Below, piece after piece: positions 6,627 to 13,347 of a stretch of DNA of 15,349 bases (its first letter is position 1; each line of letters starts with the position of its first letter). Both the position numbers and the translations under genes were made by a program. The notes below the pieces were generated by a model. It was not told where the DNA came from. It made no database searches and was given only the letters and a program-made list of their open reading frames with translations. Source of the DNA: JAGVXD01 sp964554415 (lineage in GTDB: Archaea; Nanobdellota; Nanobdellia; Pacearchaeales; GW2011-AR1); contig CAZKON010000022.1 of the NCBI GenBank assembly GCA_964554415.1, positions 1-15,349 on the forward strand, in the 5' to 3' direction.

Positions 6627-6656
6627 GATATAACTATACTTATATCTATATATAAA
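6627..6656 (-). promoter_or_regulatory. vapBC promoter with candidate operator
   Basis: The minus strand has a strong TATA box, TTTATATA (6649-6656), centred 26.5 nt before the vapB ATG. Between box and start lies the inverted pair GATATA (6627-6632) and TATATC (6641-6646), spaced 8 bp. The placement suits a site where VapB/VapC would block transcription. Confidence 0.5.
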
Positions 6657-6678
6657 TCTTTCTCCCTGAAAAAGAGCA

Positions 6679-6717
6679 GTTAAAGTTACTTATAAGTGGT
6701 AACTCGTAACATTTAAA
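6679..6717 (+). promoter_or_regulatory. Promoter of island gene copy A with decayed inverted repeat
   Basis: TTTAAA (6712-6717) is centred 26.5 nt before the ATG at 6741. Just upstream, GTTAC/GTAAC arms remain of the inverted repeat that is perfect in copy B, but the outer part of the left arm has changed. The purine-rich GAGAGG before the ATG is a weak Shine-Dalgarno candidate. Confidence 0.45.
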
Positions 6718-6740
6718 TAGCTATTTTGAGAGAGGAAAGC

Positions 6741-7775
6741 ATGGCATTTGAACTTTGCGAAGAACATGAATATACACCTGAACGAGGAGAGCGGAAGCCG
6801 TGGTTTGTTAGCCGAGAAGGAAACATTCTTACAAGAGGGCAAGAGTTGTTTAATGAGGGATATCATATTGGAAGCACTGCACTGATTCTTGAGCGACGCC
6901 TGCACTCAATCAAAAAAGATTGGCAAACTTGATGTCTTGACAGCGCGGATTTGTTCGTGTATCATCGCGACGGACGCGTAAAATATGTGCAGGACGGACT
7001 TGCGTGCCTTGCGTTGCTTACACAGTTATCTGTTCAGAACGGAGCGTTTGTTGGCGATGATGCGTTGTATGATGCGCTGCCGGGAAGAGAATGGCAACGC
7101 GATGCTCAACTTTGGGATAGGGATTTGAGCGCGGAAGAGCGGAAGAGCCATGGCCCGTGGGATGCAGCAGCGCGCGAAAGGCAGCTGCTTTTGGAGTATG
7201 GTCGTCAATTTCATAAAAAGGGCGAGGCAATGGGTGTATTTTTGCCAGAAACTCCTTCACAGACAGTGATTCGGGCGGCTTACGTCGGCGGGCTCGGGGC
7301 CGGGTCGCAGCTCGATGGCTGGTTCAGTCTCGACAACGACTATAGGCAGCTCGTCGGGTTAGCGCCAGAGGCGCTCAACGTGCTGGCGCGAAAATATCCT
7401 CAATACGCTGCGGTTTTTGTTTCACACGCAAATGAAGTAAGGACAGGATTGGAGAGGTATTTCGCTACGGCTGGGCAGGGGCCGGTGGAACAGTTAGGAC
7501 GGCAGGAAACAGGAAACATGTTGAGTGGGGCGAGCGTGCGGGAGCAGAAGCAAGAAAAGCCGTATGTTGAAGTGAAGAGTAAGAGCGGGTTTTTGCCTGG
7601 AAGAGAGAATGATATTAAGATTGGCGAGGCAGGGAACTATGTGCACGAAGATGATGTTTTGCACGCAGTCAATATTGTTGAGAGTGGGGGGAAGTATCCT
7701 GCTGAACTTGTGAGTGATTTGAGAAAGACGCTTGAAAGAAATTTGCGGAAGGGGAAGGAAGAGAAAAATGAGTAA
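6741..7775 (+). pseudogene. Island gene copy A, unrecognised family, interrupted by an in-frame TGA
   Basis: One frame runs from ATG 6741 to TAA 7775 (345 codons) and is broken only by a TGA at 6930-6932, after residue 63 (…LHSIKKDWQT). Copy B at 9132 reads WLYYFDSADLFVYHRDGR where copy A reads WQT-stop-CLDSADLFVYHRDGR. The site is a local replacement, 13 nt against 10 nt, that keeps frame. Translation could restart at a TTG or GTG near 6951-6957, giving about 274 residues, but no good ribosome site is visible. The protein looks soluble and acidic, with conserved blocks YHRDGRVKYVQDGLACLALL and GEAMGVFLPETPSQT and no TM segment. I do not recognise the family. Confidence 0.65.
7221..7576 (+). 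repeat. 356-bp identical core shared by copies A and B (first copy)
   Basis: By eye this segment is base-for-base identical to 9601-9956, while both flanks differ: substitutions and indels upstream, and almost unrelated sequence downstream of about 7617. It includes a GC-rich stretch at about 7265-7395 that uses G/C-ending codons unlike neighbouring genes. The pattern suggests recent gene conversion. Confidence 0.85.
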
Positions 7776-7800
7776 GACAATTGTGTTTGAAGTGCAGTAA
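7768..7800 (+). CDS. 10-codon overlapping frame, possible stub of the gene after copy A
   Basis: An ATG at 7768 overlaps the end of copy A and reads MSKTIVFEVQ before TAA. After copy B the equivalent position starts a longer frame, MSNIEMVREK. I infer that copy A once had the same coupled downstream gene, now cut off where the minus-strand ATPase gene begins. The frame may equally be chance. Confidence 0.25.
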   Translation: MSKTIVFEVQ

Positions 7801-7804
7801 GCAA

Positions 7805-8989
7805 TTACATGTCACATGCACAAATAAAACCTTTTTCTTTTTTGAACTTTTTTGTTATGACGTAACATTCTTTAAGTTTAAGGTCCAGAGAGAGCTGCTT
7901 AAGTTTAGAGAGGTCTGTAGGGGTGCCTGTTTCTTTTACTTCAAGAGCAATCTTTTTGTCTACAATAAAATCAATTTCTCCTCCACTACGCCTTTCGTAA
8001 TACGAAAGATGGGCGTTCTTATGCACTGCTTGAAACAGTGCGTTCTCAAGAATTGCTCCTGAAGAAACCCGCGCGAAAGCGTTAAGTATTCCTGTGTCAC
8101 AGAAATAAACCTTTTTGGCTCCGCTTACTTCTTGTCCCACATTTCTGCTGAAAGGTGAGAGCATATTGATGAAATACGTTGCTTCCAAGAACGAAAGATA
8201 AGAATAAAGCGTTGGCCTGCTTACGCCGATTTCTTCTGAAAGATTGTTTATGTTCAGTTTTGTCCCTGTACGCTGCATTAATAGCAATATCACATCTCTT
8301 AAAACACGTATCTCTTTTATATCTGCCAATGTTCTGACTTCGTGCTCAAAATATGACTTGAAAATATCCTCGAGCCATTTCTTTTTTTCCTCCTTTGTTT
8401 CTGCAAGCACAACCTGTGGAAATCCCCCAAATTCAAGGTATTCTTCGTAGAATTTTATTACTTTTTGATAACCTATTTCATTCTTTAGTTCATCTTTTTC
8501 TTTGAACGAAGAATAAAATACTTTTTGCACGCCTTTAAATGCGAGAAATTCCTCGAAATCGAGAGGGTAGAGCTCAAAAAGAATCTTTCTCCCTGCCAGA
8601 CTTTCAGGAAATAGGTTTTTAAGATAAAAACTGCTTGAGCCGGTTAAGAAGAACTGGATGGGATGATGATCGAAAAGATATTTTATTGCGGGAATTATTG
8701 AAGGCATTGTCTGAATCTCGTCCAGAAAGAGATAGGTTTTCTTTTTTACATTAATTCCAAATTGTTGCAGATTTGCAGTGATGTTGTCGTAGTTTTCTTC
8801 CTGAAACACTTTTTGTATCAGGGGATTCTCGAGGTCTAAAAAAACTTTGTTTGTGGTTTTTATTTTATCATAGAGCATGCGGAAGAGCGTTGTTTTTCCC
8901 ACTCTTCGCATTCCTGTTACAACAACGATTGTCTTTTTATTAATCCATTGCTGGACATCCTTGAGTAGTTTTCTTTGATAGAGTGCCAT
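7805..8989 (-). CDS. AAA ATPase with DUF4143 C-terminal domain
   Basis: A 394-residue protein. The ATPase domain (AAA_14 type) has Walker A GMRRVGKTT (26-34), Walker B YLFLDE (86-91) with the following IQ, and a sensor-like FFLTGSSS segment near 115. A winged-helix-like middle (GVSRPTLYSYLSFLE) follows, then DUF4143 with KVYFCDTGILNAF and a C-terminal GGEIDFIVDKKIALEVK (336-352), whose E/D…ExK spacing resembles a PD-(D/E)XK nuclease core. Such ATPases are abundant in archaea, spread horizontally, and have no settled role. Length is normal and no break is visible, unlike the plus-strand genes on both sides. A 25-bp palindrome covers its promoter. Confidence 0.88.
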   Translation of the reverse strand: MALYQRKLLKDVQQWINKKTIVVVTGMRRVGKTTLFRMLYDKIKTTNKVFLDLENPLIQKVFQEENYDNITANLQQFGINVKKKTYLFLDEIQTMPSIIPAIKYLFDHHPIQFFLTGSSSFYLKNLFPESLAGRKILFELYPLDFEEFLAFKGVQKVFYSSFKEKDELKNEIGYQKVIKFYEEYLEFGGFPQVVLAETKEEKKKWLEDIFKSYFEHEVRTLADIKEIRVLRDVILLLMQRTGTKLNINNLSEEIGVSRPTLYSYLSFLEATYFINMLSPFSRNVGQEVSGAKKVYFCDTGILNAFARVSSGAILENALFQAVHKNAHLSYYERRSGGEIDFIVDKKIALEVKETGTPTDLSKLKQLSLDLKLKECYVITKKFKKEKGFICACDM

Positions 8990-9008
8990 TTTAGTGTAAA
9001 TCTATACT

Positions 9009-9033
9009 TTACATTATTAACTTAATAATGTAA
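9009..9033. promoter_or_regulatory. 25-bp perfect palindrome at the ATPase promoter
   Basis: TTACATTATTAA (9009-9020), a central C, then TTAATAATGTAA (9022-9033) form a perfect 12+1+12 palindrome. It begins 20 nt before the ATPase ATG and covers the position expected for its TATA box, so a bound dimer would block that promoter. The regulator is unknown; the ATPase has a winged-helix-like segment that could act on it. Confidence 0.6.
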
Positions 9034-9069
9034 TGAGTTGTTTATAAATCTTTCTCTTTGAACAAGAGC

Positions 9070-9108
9070 TTACGAGTTACTTATAAGTGGTAACTCGTAA
9101 CATTTAAA
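9070..9108 (+). promoter_or_regulatory. Promoter of copy B with 11-bp inverted repeat
   Basis: TTACGAGTTAC (9070-9080) and GTAACTCGTAA (9090-9100) are perfect inverted arms around a 9-nt spacer. They sit directly upstream of TTTAAA (9103-9108), itself 26.5 nt before the ATG at 9132. This is a typical operator or activator position. The arms are intact here and degenerate in copy A. Confidence 0.55.
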
Positions 9109-9131
9109 TAGCTATTTTGAGAGAGGAAAGC

Positions 9132-10143
9132 ATGGCATTTGAACTTTGCGAAGAACATGAATATACACCTGAACGAGGAGAGCGGAAGCCGTGGTTTGTT
9201 AGCCGAGAAGGAAGCATTCTTACAAAAGGGCAAGAGTTGTTTAATGAAGGATATGCTATCGGCAGTCTTGCACTTGTTCTTGAGCGACGCCTGCACTCAA
9301 GCAAAAAAGATTGGCTTTACTATTTTGACAGCGCGGATTTGTTTGTGTATCATCGCGACGGGCGCGTAAAATATGTGCAGGACGGACTTGCGTGCCTTGC
9401 ATTGCTTTCACAACTATCTGTTCAGAACGGAGCGTTTGTTGGCGATGATGCGTTGTATGATGTGCTGCCTGGAAGTGAATGGCAACGCGATGCTCAACTT
9501 TGGGATAGGGATTTGAGCGCGGAAGAGCCATGGCACGTGGGATGCGGCTGTGCGAGAGGGGCAGCTGCTTTGGGATTATGGTAATCAATTTCATAAAAAA
9601 GGCGAGGCAATGGGTGTATTTTTGCCAGAAACTCCTTCACAGACAGTGATTCGGGCGGCTTACGTCGGCGGGCTCGGGGCCGGGTCGCAGCTCGATGGCT
9701 GGTTCAGTCTCGACAACGACTATAGGCAGCTCGTCGGGTTAGCGCCAGAGGCGCTCAACGTGCTGGCGCGAAAATATCCTCAATACGCTGCGGTTTTTGT
9801 TTCACACGCAAATGAAGTAAGGACAGGATTGGAGAGGTATTTCGCTACGGCTGGGCAGGGGCCGGTGGAACAGTTAGGACGGCAGGAAACAGGAAACATG
9901 TTGAGTGGGGCGAGCGTGCGGGAGCAGAAGCAAGAAAAGCCGTATGTTGAAGTGAAAAGCAAAAGCGGGTTTTTGCCTGGAAGAGAGAATGATATTGAAG
10001 TTGATGATGCAGGAACGTATGTGCATGAACAGAAAATGAATCAGGCATTGGAAAATGCGTTGTGCGCGGCAAAGAGCGAAGAAGATAGGAATAGAATCCG
10101 AGATACGTTTTATCTTAATCTTCAGAAAAAGGAGGAAGCATGA
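9132..10143 (+). pseudogene. Island gene copy B, frameshifted by loss of one 8-bp repeat unit
   Basis: The ATG at 9132 opens a frame matching copy A to …DLSAEE (about residue 135), then runs out of frame to a stop at 9582-9584. The copy A frame resumes as HGTWDAAVREGQLLWDYG and continues to TGA 10143. Copy A has GCGGAAGA twice in tandem at 7129-7144 where copy B has it once, near 9518; the 8-bp difference causes the shift. Restored, the protein would be about 339 residues. The last 45 residues differ from copy A (…MNQALENALCAAKSEEDRNRI…). The family is unrecognised. TGA 10143 overlaps the next gene's ATG (ATGA), with GGAGG just upstream. Confidence 0.68.
9601..9956 (+). repeat. 356-bp identical core shared by copies A and B (second copy)
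   Basis: This is the second member of the pair described at 7221-7576, in direct orientation, with the start-to-start distance 2,380 bp. Recombination between the two cores would delete the ATPase gene and fuse the copies. Confidence 0.85.
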
Positions 10144-10320
10144 GCAATATTGAGATGGTGCGCGAAAAAGAGGCCTTTGTTGGCAGCTATGCGTTCGGGA
10201 ATTTAAACGGCTTTCTGGCGCGGGATGAGAGGAAATGATTACTTTTATACGACCATTACTGCGCAGGAAACTCTTTCTTTCCAATACACCCTATTTTTTG
10301 CGAAAGAGCAGGGAATATGA
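10140..10320 (+). pseudogene. Small coupled gene after copy B, frameshifted near its middle
   Basis: An ATG at 10140, four bases after a GGAGG Shine-Dalgarno (10131-10135), starts MSNIEMVREKEAFVGSYAFG and stops at 10236-10238 after 32 residues. An overlapping frame (ATG 10225) reads GNDYFYTTITAQETLSFQY and continues to TGA 10318-10320, overlapping the next ATG by 4 bp. One base too many near 10230 would separate two halves of a protein of about 59 residues; the clean ATGA junctions at both ends support a single ancestral gene in an operon. Two separate tiny genes are the alternative. I do not recognise the family. Confidence 0.45.
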
Positions 10321-10685
10321 GTAACGAGATTCTTTTGCGAGAGCAAAGTGTAGAGGAATATTTAAGGAGTTTGCAGAACCTGGAGTTTCCTGCGTCGCTT
10401 GACAGAAACAAATATGTTGTTGTGCCGCATAAAAATATGCTTATCGCTTTAGGGCAGAGCGACAATGGACTTGACTTCTCTGCAATGCGAAAGTGTGTTG
10501 TACGCGAAGGATACAAGATGCCGCGCATTGACGCATTTATGACACACTATTGCAATGTGCGCGACGCTGCACTAGGTAAGACAGAGTTGTATGATGGGAA
10601 TAGCAGGAAGATAGAGAATAAACTACACAAATTAGGGTCTTTGCACAAAAGAATTGAGCGTCGGTTCTTTCTTCTTATTTTTTAA
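10317..10685 (+). CDS. Hypothetical protein, last gene of the copy B operon
   Basis: A 122-residue soluble protein starting MSNEILLREQSVEEYLRSLQ. Its ATG overlaps the preceding frame's stop (ATGA) and AGGGA lies just upstream, indicating coupled translation. No known motif is seen; the middle (NKYVVVPHKNMLIALGQ) looks like a small alpha/beta fold. The last 54 bp (10632-10685) run into the 3' end of the convergent helicase gene, encoding a basic tail (HKRIERRFFLLIF), which may mean the original C-terminus was lost at the island border. Copy A has no counterpart. Confidence 0.55.
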   Translation: MSNEILLREQSVEEYLRSLQNLEFPASLDRNKYVVVPHKNMLIALGQSDNGLDFSAMRKCVVREGYKMPRIDAFMTHYCNVRDAALGKTELYDGNSRKIENKLHKLGSLHKRIERRFFLLIF

Positions 10686-12197
10686 CTCATCTTTGACGGA
10701 TTGGATTGTTTTATACATCTTTCTTTCTCTGGCAGAGGAAGCCCAGTGATTGATTTCATCGCGCGTATCTTTGGTGACGAGAATTATGAGCTTGCCTTTG
10801 GAGAGACGGGCTGTGCGACCTGTTCTTTGGATTTTTCTGATTGCTGAAGGCACCGGCTCATAGAAGATAACTGCATTGACCTCTGGAATATCCAAACCCT
10901 CTTCGCCGATTGAAGTAGCGATGAGAACATTGATATCATTTAATTTAAATTTGTCAATGATTTCTTTTTGCTCTTTTTGGGAGAGACCAGTAGAGCCATG
11001 TTTTGTCTCCTTTTTTGCCTGACCTACAAAAATAGCGGGCTTTGCTGCAGGGAACTGGGAAAGACGATAGTGGATAAGGGAAGCGGTGTCGCGGAATTGT
11101 GTGAAAATGATAAGTTTTGCTGTTGGAGAAAGAGAAAGCTCATTTTCTACGAGAACAGCGAGTTCCTCGATTTTCGGATGCTCGACTTTTTTGGCGAGGA
11201 GAGATTCAAGGGAGATGAGAGAAGCGTTGAATTCAGGAGTTGCAATCAGTTTTTGGACTGCTTTGCTCTTATTTTCCGCGGCTTGTTTTTGCAAGCCTTT
11301 AAGATAGGCATGGAGGCCTGAAAGAGTCTGCGTTTCCAAGAGTTCAATGGCGTGAGAGATTTTAATTGCCTGCGCTGTGAACGACATGCCTATCATCGCA
11401 TGAAAGTTCCTTCCTGCAGCTTGCATGGCAAGACGGTTTTGAAGTTTGAGGAGAGTTATTTTATTAGCCGGTTCGTGGAGCAATTTATGTTTTCTGAGGT
11501 CTTCGATGCGCGCATCGAAAATACGCTTCAAAAGGACTCTGAGCTCGATAAATTCGTGCGGGAAGGGAACTTCGATTTTTTGAAATTCGAGAGTTTGAAT
11601 ATAGGGCTTTACGTCTTCAGAATCGCGATGGCGCAGCTCTATTTCTTCGATGGAAAGATGCTCGCAGATTTGCTTAATAAGCTCTGAAGAAGAGCCGGGA
11701 GAAGCTGTGAGGCCGAGAATACGTTGTTGATGAGGCGCAGCTTGCTCTTTGTAGCAGGCGACAACTTTGGTGTAATCGTAGTTTTTGAGGCAGCGATGCG
11801 CTTCATCGATAATTAGAAGAGAGACGTCGTTGAGGTCGTAGAGTGCATTTTCAAGGTCATTGGCGATACATTGTGGAGTTGAGAAGATGACTTCTGCGGT
11901 TTGCCAGATTTTTTTTCTCTTTGGTGCTTCGACAGAGCCGGTGAAGAGCTGGAGGTCTGCGAAGAGTTCCGGGAGATGTTTTTTAAAATATTCGAAATGC
12001 TGCTCTACGAGAGGTTTTGTCGGGGCGAGGAAAAGGATTTTTTTAAGAGGAAAGGATTTAAGGCGTTCTATTGTCAATAAAAGTGCTATCAAGGTTTTGC
12101 CGAGACCTGTGGGAAGGACGACTAAAGTATTGTGAGATTTTGCTGTCTCAAATATTTTTTGTTGGTAAGCACGGGGTTGGATGGAGAGGAGGGACAT
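10632..12197 (-). CDS. Hef/FANCM-type superfamily 2 helicase lacking the nuclease half
   Basis: A 521-residue DNA helicase. RecA domain 1 has the Q-like RAYQQ, Walker A LPTGLGKT (28-35), LAPTKPLVEQ, DEAH (131-134) and TASP (164-167). The long helical insert (about 215-360) is the FANCM/Hef/Mph1 mark. RecA domain 2 has IIFTQFRDTA, ATSIGEEGLDIPE and motif VI QRTGRTAR (457-464). Hef remodels stalled forks. Euryarchaeal Hef carries an XPF nuclease and HhH after the helicase; this protein stops there, and a matching nuclease lies 4.6 kb downstream on the same strand. The last residues, EPTLNSFV, weakly resemble a PCNA-binding box. ATG 12197 is preferred over TTG 12206 because a TATA-like box fits it. 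Confidence 0.9.
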   Translation of the reverse strand: MSLLSIQPRAYQQKIFETAKSHNTLVVLPTGLGKTLIALLLTIERLKSFPLKKILFLAPTKPLVEQHFEYFKKHLPELFADLQLFTGSVEAPKRKKIWQTAEVIFSTPQCIANDLENALYDLNDVSLLIIDEAHRCLKNYDYTKVVACYKEQAAPHQQRILGLTASPGSSSELIKQICEHLSIEEIELRHRDSEDVKPYIQTLEFQKIEVPFPHEFIELRVLLKRIFDARIEDLRKHKLLHEPANKITLLKLQNRLAMQAAGRNFHAMIGMSFTAQAIKISHAIELLETQTLSGLHAYLKGLQKQAAENKSKAVQKLIATPEFNASLISLESLLAKKVEHPKIEELAVLVENELSLSPTAKLIIFTQFRDTASLIHYRLSQFPAAKPAIFVGQAKKETKHGSTGLSQKEQKEIIDKFKLNDINVLIATSIGEEGLDIPEVNAVIFYEPVPSAIRKIQRTGRTARLSKGKLIILVTKDTRDEINHWASSARERKMYKTIQSVKDELKNKKKEPTLNSFVQRP

Positions 12198-12220
12198 GAG
12201 ATTCAAAGGAAAGAGTAAGA

Positions 12221-12228
12221 GTTAAAGG
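12221..12228 (-). promoter_or_regulatory. TATA-like box for the helicase gene
   Basis: The minus strand reads CCTTTAAC, centred 27.5 nt before ATG 12197 and only 18.5 nt before the alternative TTG 12206. It is a weaker match than the other boxes. Confidence 0.35.
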
Positions 12229-12265
12229 TTGCGGTTATACAATTTGGTTTGCCGAGAATTTTCAC

Positions 12266-12916
12266 TTATTGCAACGCGATGGCGTAGCCTGTGAAAATCA
12301 GAGTGATAACCGCGAGAGTTGCATACAAGACGCGTGAACCAAAGAAGATTTGCGTACCATCTAGTTTTGACAATGGGAGCATATTGGAAAATGCATAAAA
12401 CGTGGCAAGCTTGGCAAGAGGCTCGGCATTCCAAGGCAGGAAATACGCAATGAGCGCGAGGATTAAGAGTGAAACAGTGCCTGCAGCACCAATTAATGCA
12501 TTGTGCCAGTCAGTCATGGAGACATATGAGTATACATTTGTGTGACCGAACGCACGAACTGCACGTGTTTTCTTAGGAGTTGTTTCATATGTTAAGAGAG
12601 ACATTAATCTTGCTGTTCCGAAGGAGAAAAGCGCAACGATTATAGGAAGGATGACTCCAATAGGCAGAGGTTTCTTAAATCTGTCTTGTTTGTGGAGACC
12701 CCATCGCTCAAGCGTCCAGATTTTATGTTCCACGTCGCTTTCAAGCAGGAATGCGAACATTTTTTTTGAACTTATTGCTACCAGCAAGATGATAAATGCA
12801 AAGATTAATGCTTCTGAAATTGTTGGGCTTGCATTCCCAAAAATTGTTGGAGCTATGATAAGCGCTACTAAAAGCACAAATGCGATAAGGATGTGCATTA
12901 TTTCCCCAGATTTCAT
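12266..12916 (-). CDS. Site-2-protease (M50)-like membrane protein with a degenerate zinc motif
   Basis: A 216-residue protein with about six helices. The second half looks like the M50/site-2-protease core: DWHNALIGAAG (136-146), then a helix ending SNMLPLSKLDG (177-187), matching the N-(x)P-x-x-x-LDG zinc-ligand motif. The first motif, HExxH, should lie in the helix around residues 37-52, but that helix reads ILLVAISSKKMFAF with no histidine. The following EHKIW…KKPLPIGVILP segment (63-92) is family-like. The protein therefore appears catalytically dead, or belongs to a sister family using only the fold. ATG 12916 is chosen over upstream TTG 12925 because TTTATATAAA lies 24.5 nt before it. 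Confidence 0.6.
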   Translation of the reverse strand: MKSGEIMHILIAFVLLVALIIAPTIFGNASPTISEALIFAFIILLVAISSKKMFAFLLESDVEHKIWTLERWGLHKQDRFKKPLPIGVILPIIVALFSFGTARLMSLLTYETTPKKTRAVRAFGHTNVYSYVSMTDWHNALIGAAGTVSLLILALIAYFLPWNAEPLAKLATFYAFSNMLPLSKLDGTQIFFGSRVLYATLAVITLIFTGYAIALQ

Positions 12917-12935
12917 TAAAAACAAACGAAGGACT

Positions 12936-12945
12936 TTTATATAAA
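12936..12945 (-). promoter_or_regulatory. Strong TATA box for the M50-like gene
   Basis: TTTATATAAA is centred 24.5 nt before ATG 12916 on the minus strand. It is the best match to the archaeal consensus in the window. Confidence 0.6.
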
Positions 12946-13000
12946 GATTATGCTGTTCTGCGCATGTATAATCTCTATGGATATATTAACAAACGTAAAG

Positions 13001-13008
13001 TATAAATA
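13001..13008 (+). promoter_or_regulatory. TATA box for the PRC-barrel gene
   Basis: TATAAATA is centred 26.5 nt before ATG 13031, leaving little or no leader. The divergent gap between 12916 and 13031 thus has two separate TATA boxes, unlike the shared elements at 845 and 3968. Confidence 0.55.
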
Positions 13009-13030
13009 GTGTATCATGTAAGTTGCATGT

Positions 13031-13339
13031 ATGTTACGCATAAAAAAGGTCAGCGAAGTGCTTGGAAAACAGGTGTATACTGCAGAAGGAGATTATTTTG
13101 GGCAGGTTGAAGAGGTCAGCCTTGTTGATAATAAAATTGAGGGATGGAGAATAAGAGTGGGACCAGGTCTTGCAGGTGTTCTTGGCGGGGCCCGCGGTGT
13201 AATTATTCCCCATGGATTTGTTAAGGCAATCGGGGATGTTTTTATTATTACTAAGGGTTCTTTGCCTTCTCGTGATGAAAATGTTGCTGTGAGCGCTGAA
13301 GGTGCCGGGATGATAGCTGCCGCAGACGAGCTGTTGTAA
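13031..13339 (+). CDS. PRC-barrel domain protein
   Basis: A 102-residue protein with one PRC-barrel, a small beta-barrel found in RimM, photosynthetic reaction centre H subunits and many short archaeal proteins. The usual opening pattern is clear: KVSEVLGKQVYTAEGDYFG (6-24) followed by EVSLVDNKIEGWRI and the closing strand IIPHGFVKAIGDVFIIT (58-74). Residues 85-102 are an alanine-rich tail (VSAEGAGMIAAADELL). Stand-alone archaeal PRC proteins are implicated in RNA handling or cell division in some lineages; nothing here fixes the role. It is followed after 8 bp by a two-helix membrane protein, probably co-transcribed. Confidence 0.85.
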   Translation: MLRIKKVSEVLGKQVYTAEGDYFGQVEEVSLVDNKIEGWRIRVGPGLAGVLGGARGVIIPHGFVKAIGDVFIITKGSLPSRDENVAVSAEGAGMIAAADELL

Positions 13340-13347
13340 AAAAAATT

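Noticed and set aside
6930..6932. TGA in copy A read as an amino acid (stop-codon recoding or selenocysteine)
   Set aside because: TGA is a normal stop elsewhere, for example at the vapC/nuclease ATGA junction. Copy B has no Cys or Trp at this position, and the local sequence differs by an indel rather than a single codon, so a lesion is simpler.
7781..8450. Plus-strand open frames opposite the AAA ATPase
   Set aside because: They are antisense to a gene with clear Walker motifs and encode low-complexity Cys/Phe/Ser-rich products.
9850..10284. Minus-strand open frames opposite copy B
   Set aside because: They lie antisense within the repeated region, lack promoters and family-like motifs, and follow from the codon composition of the plus strand.
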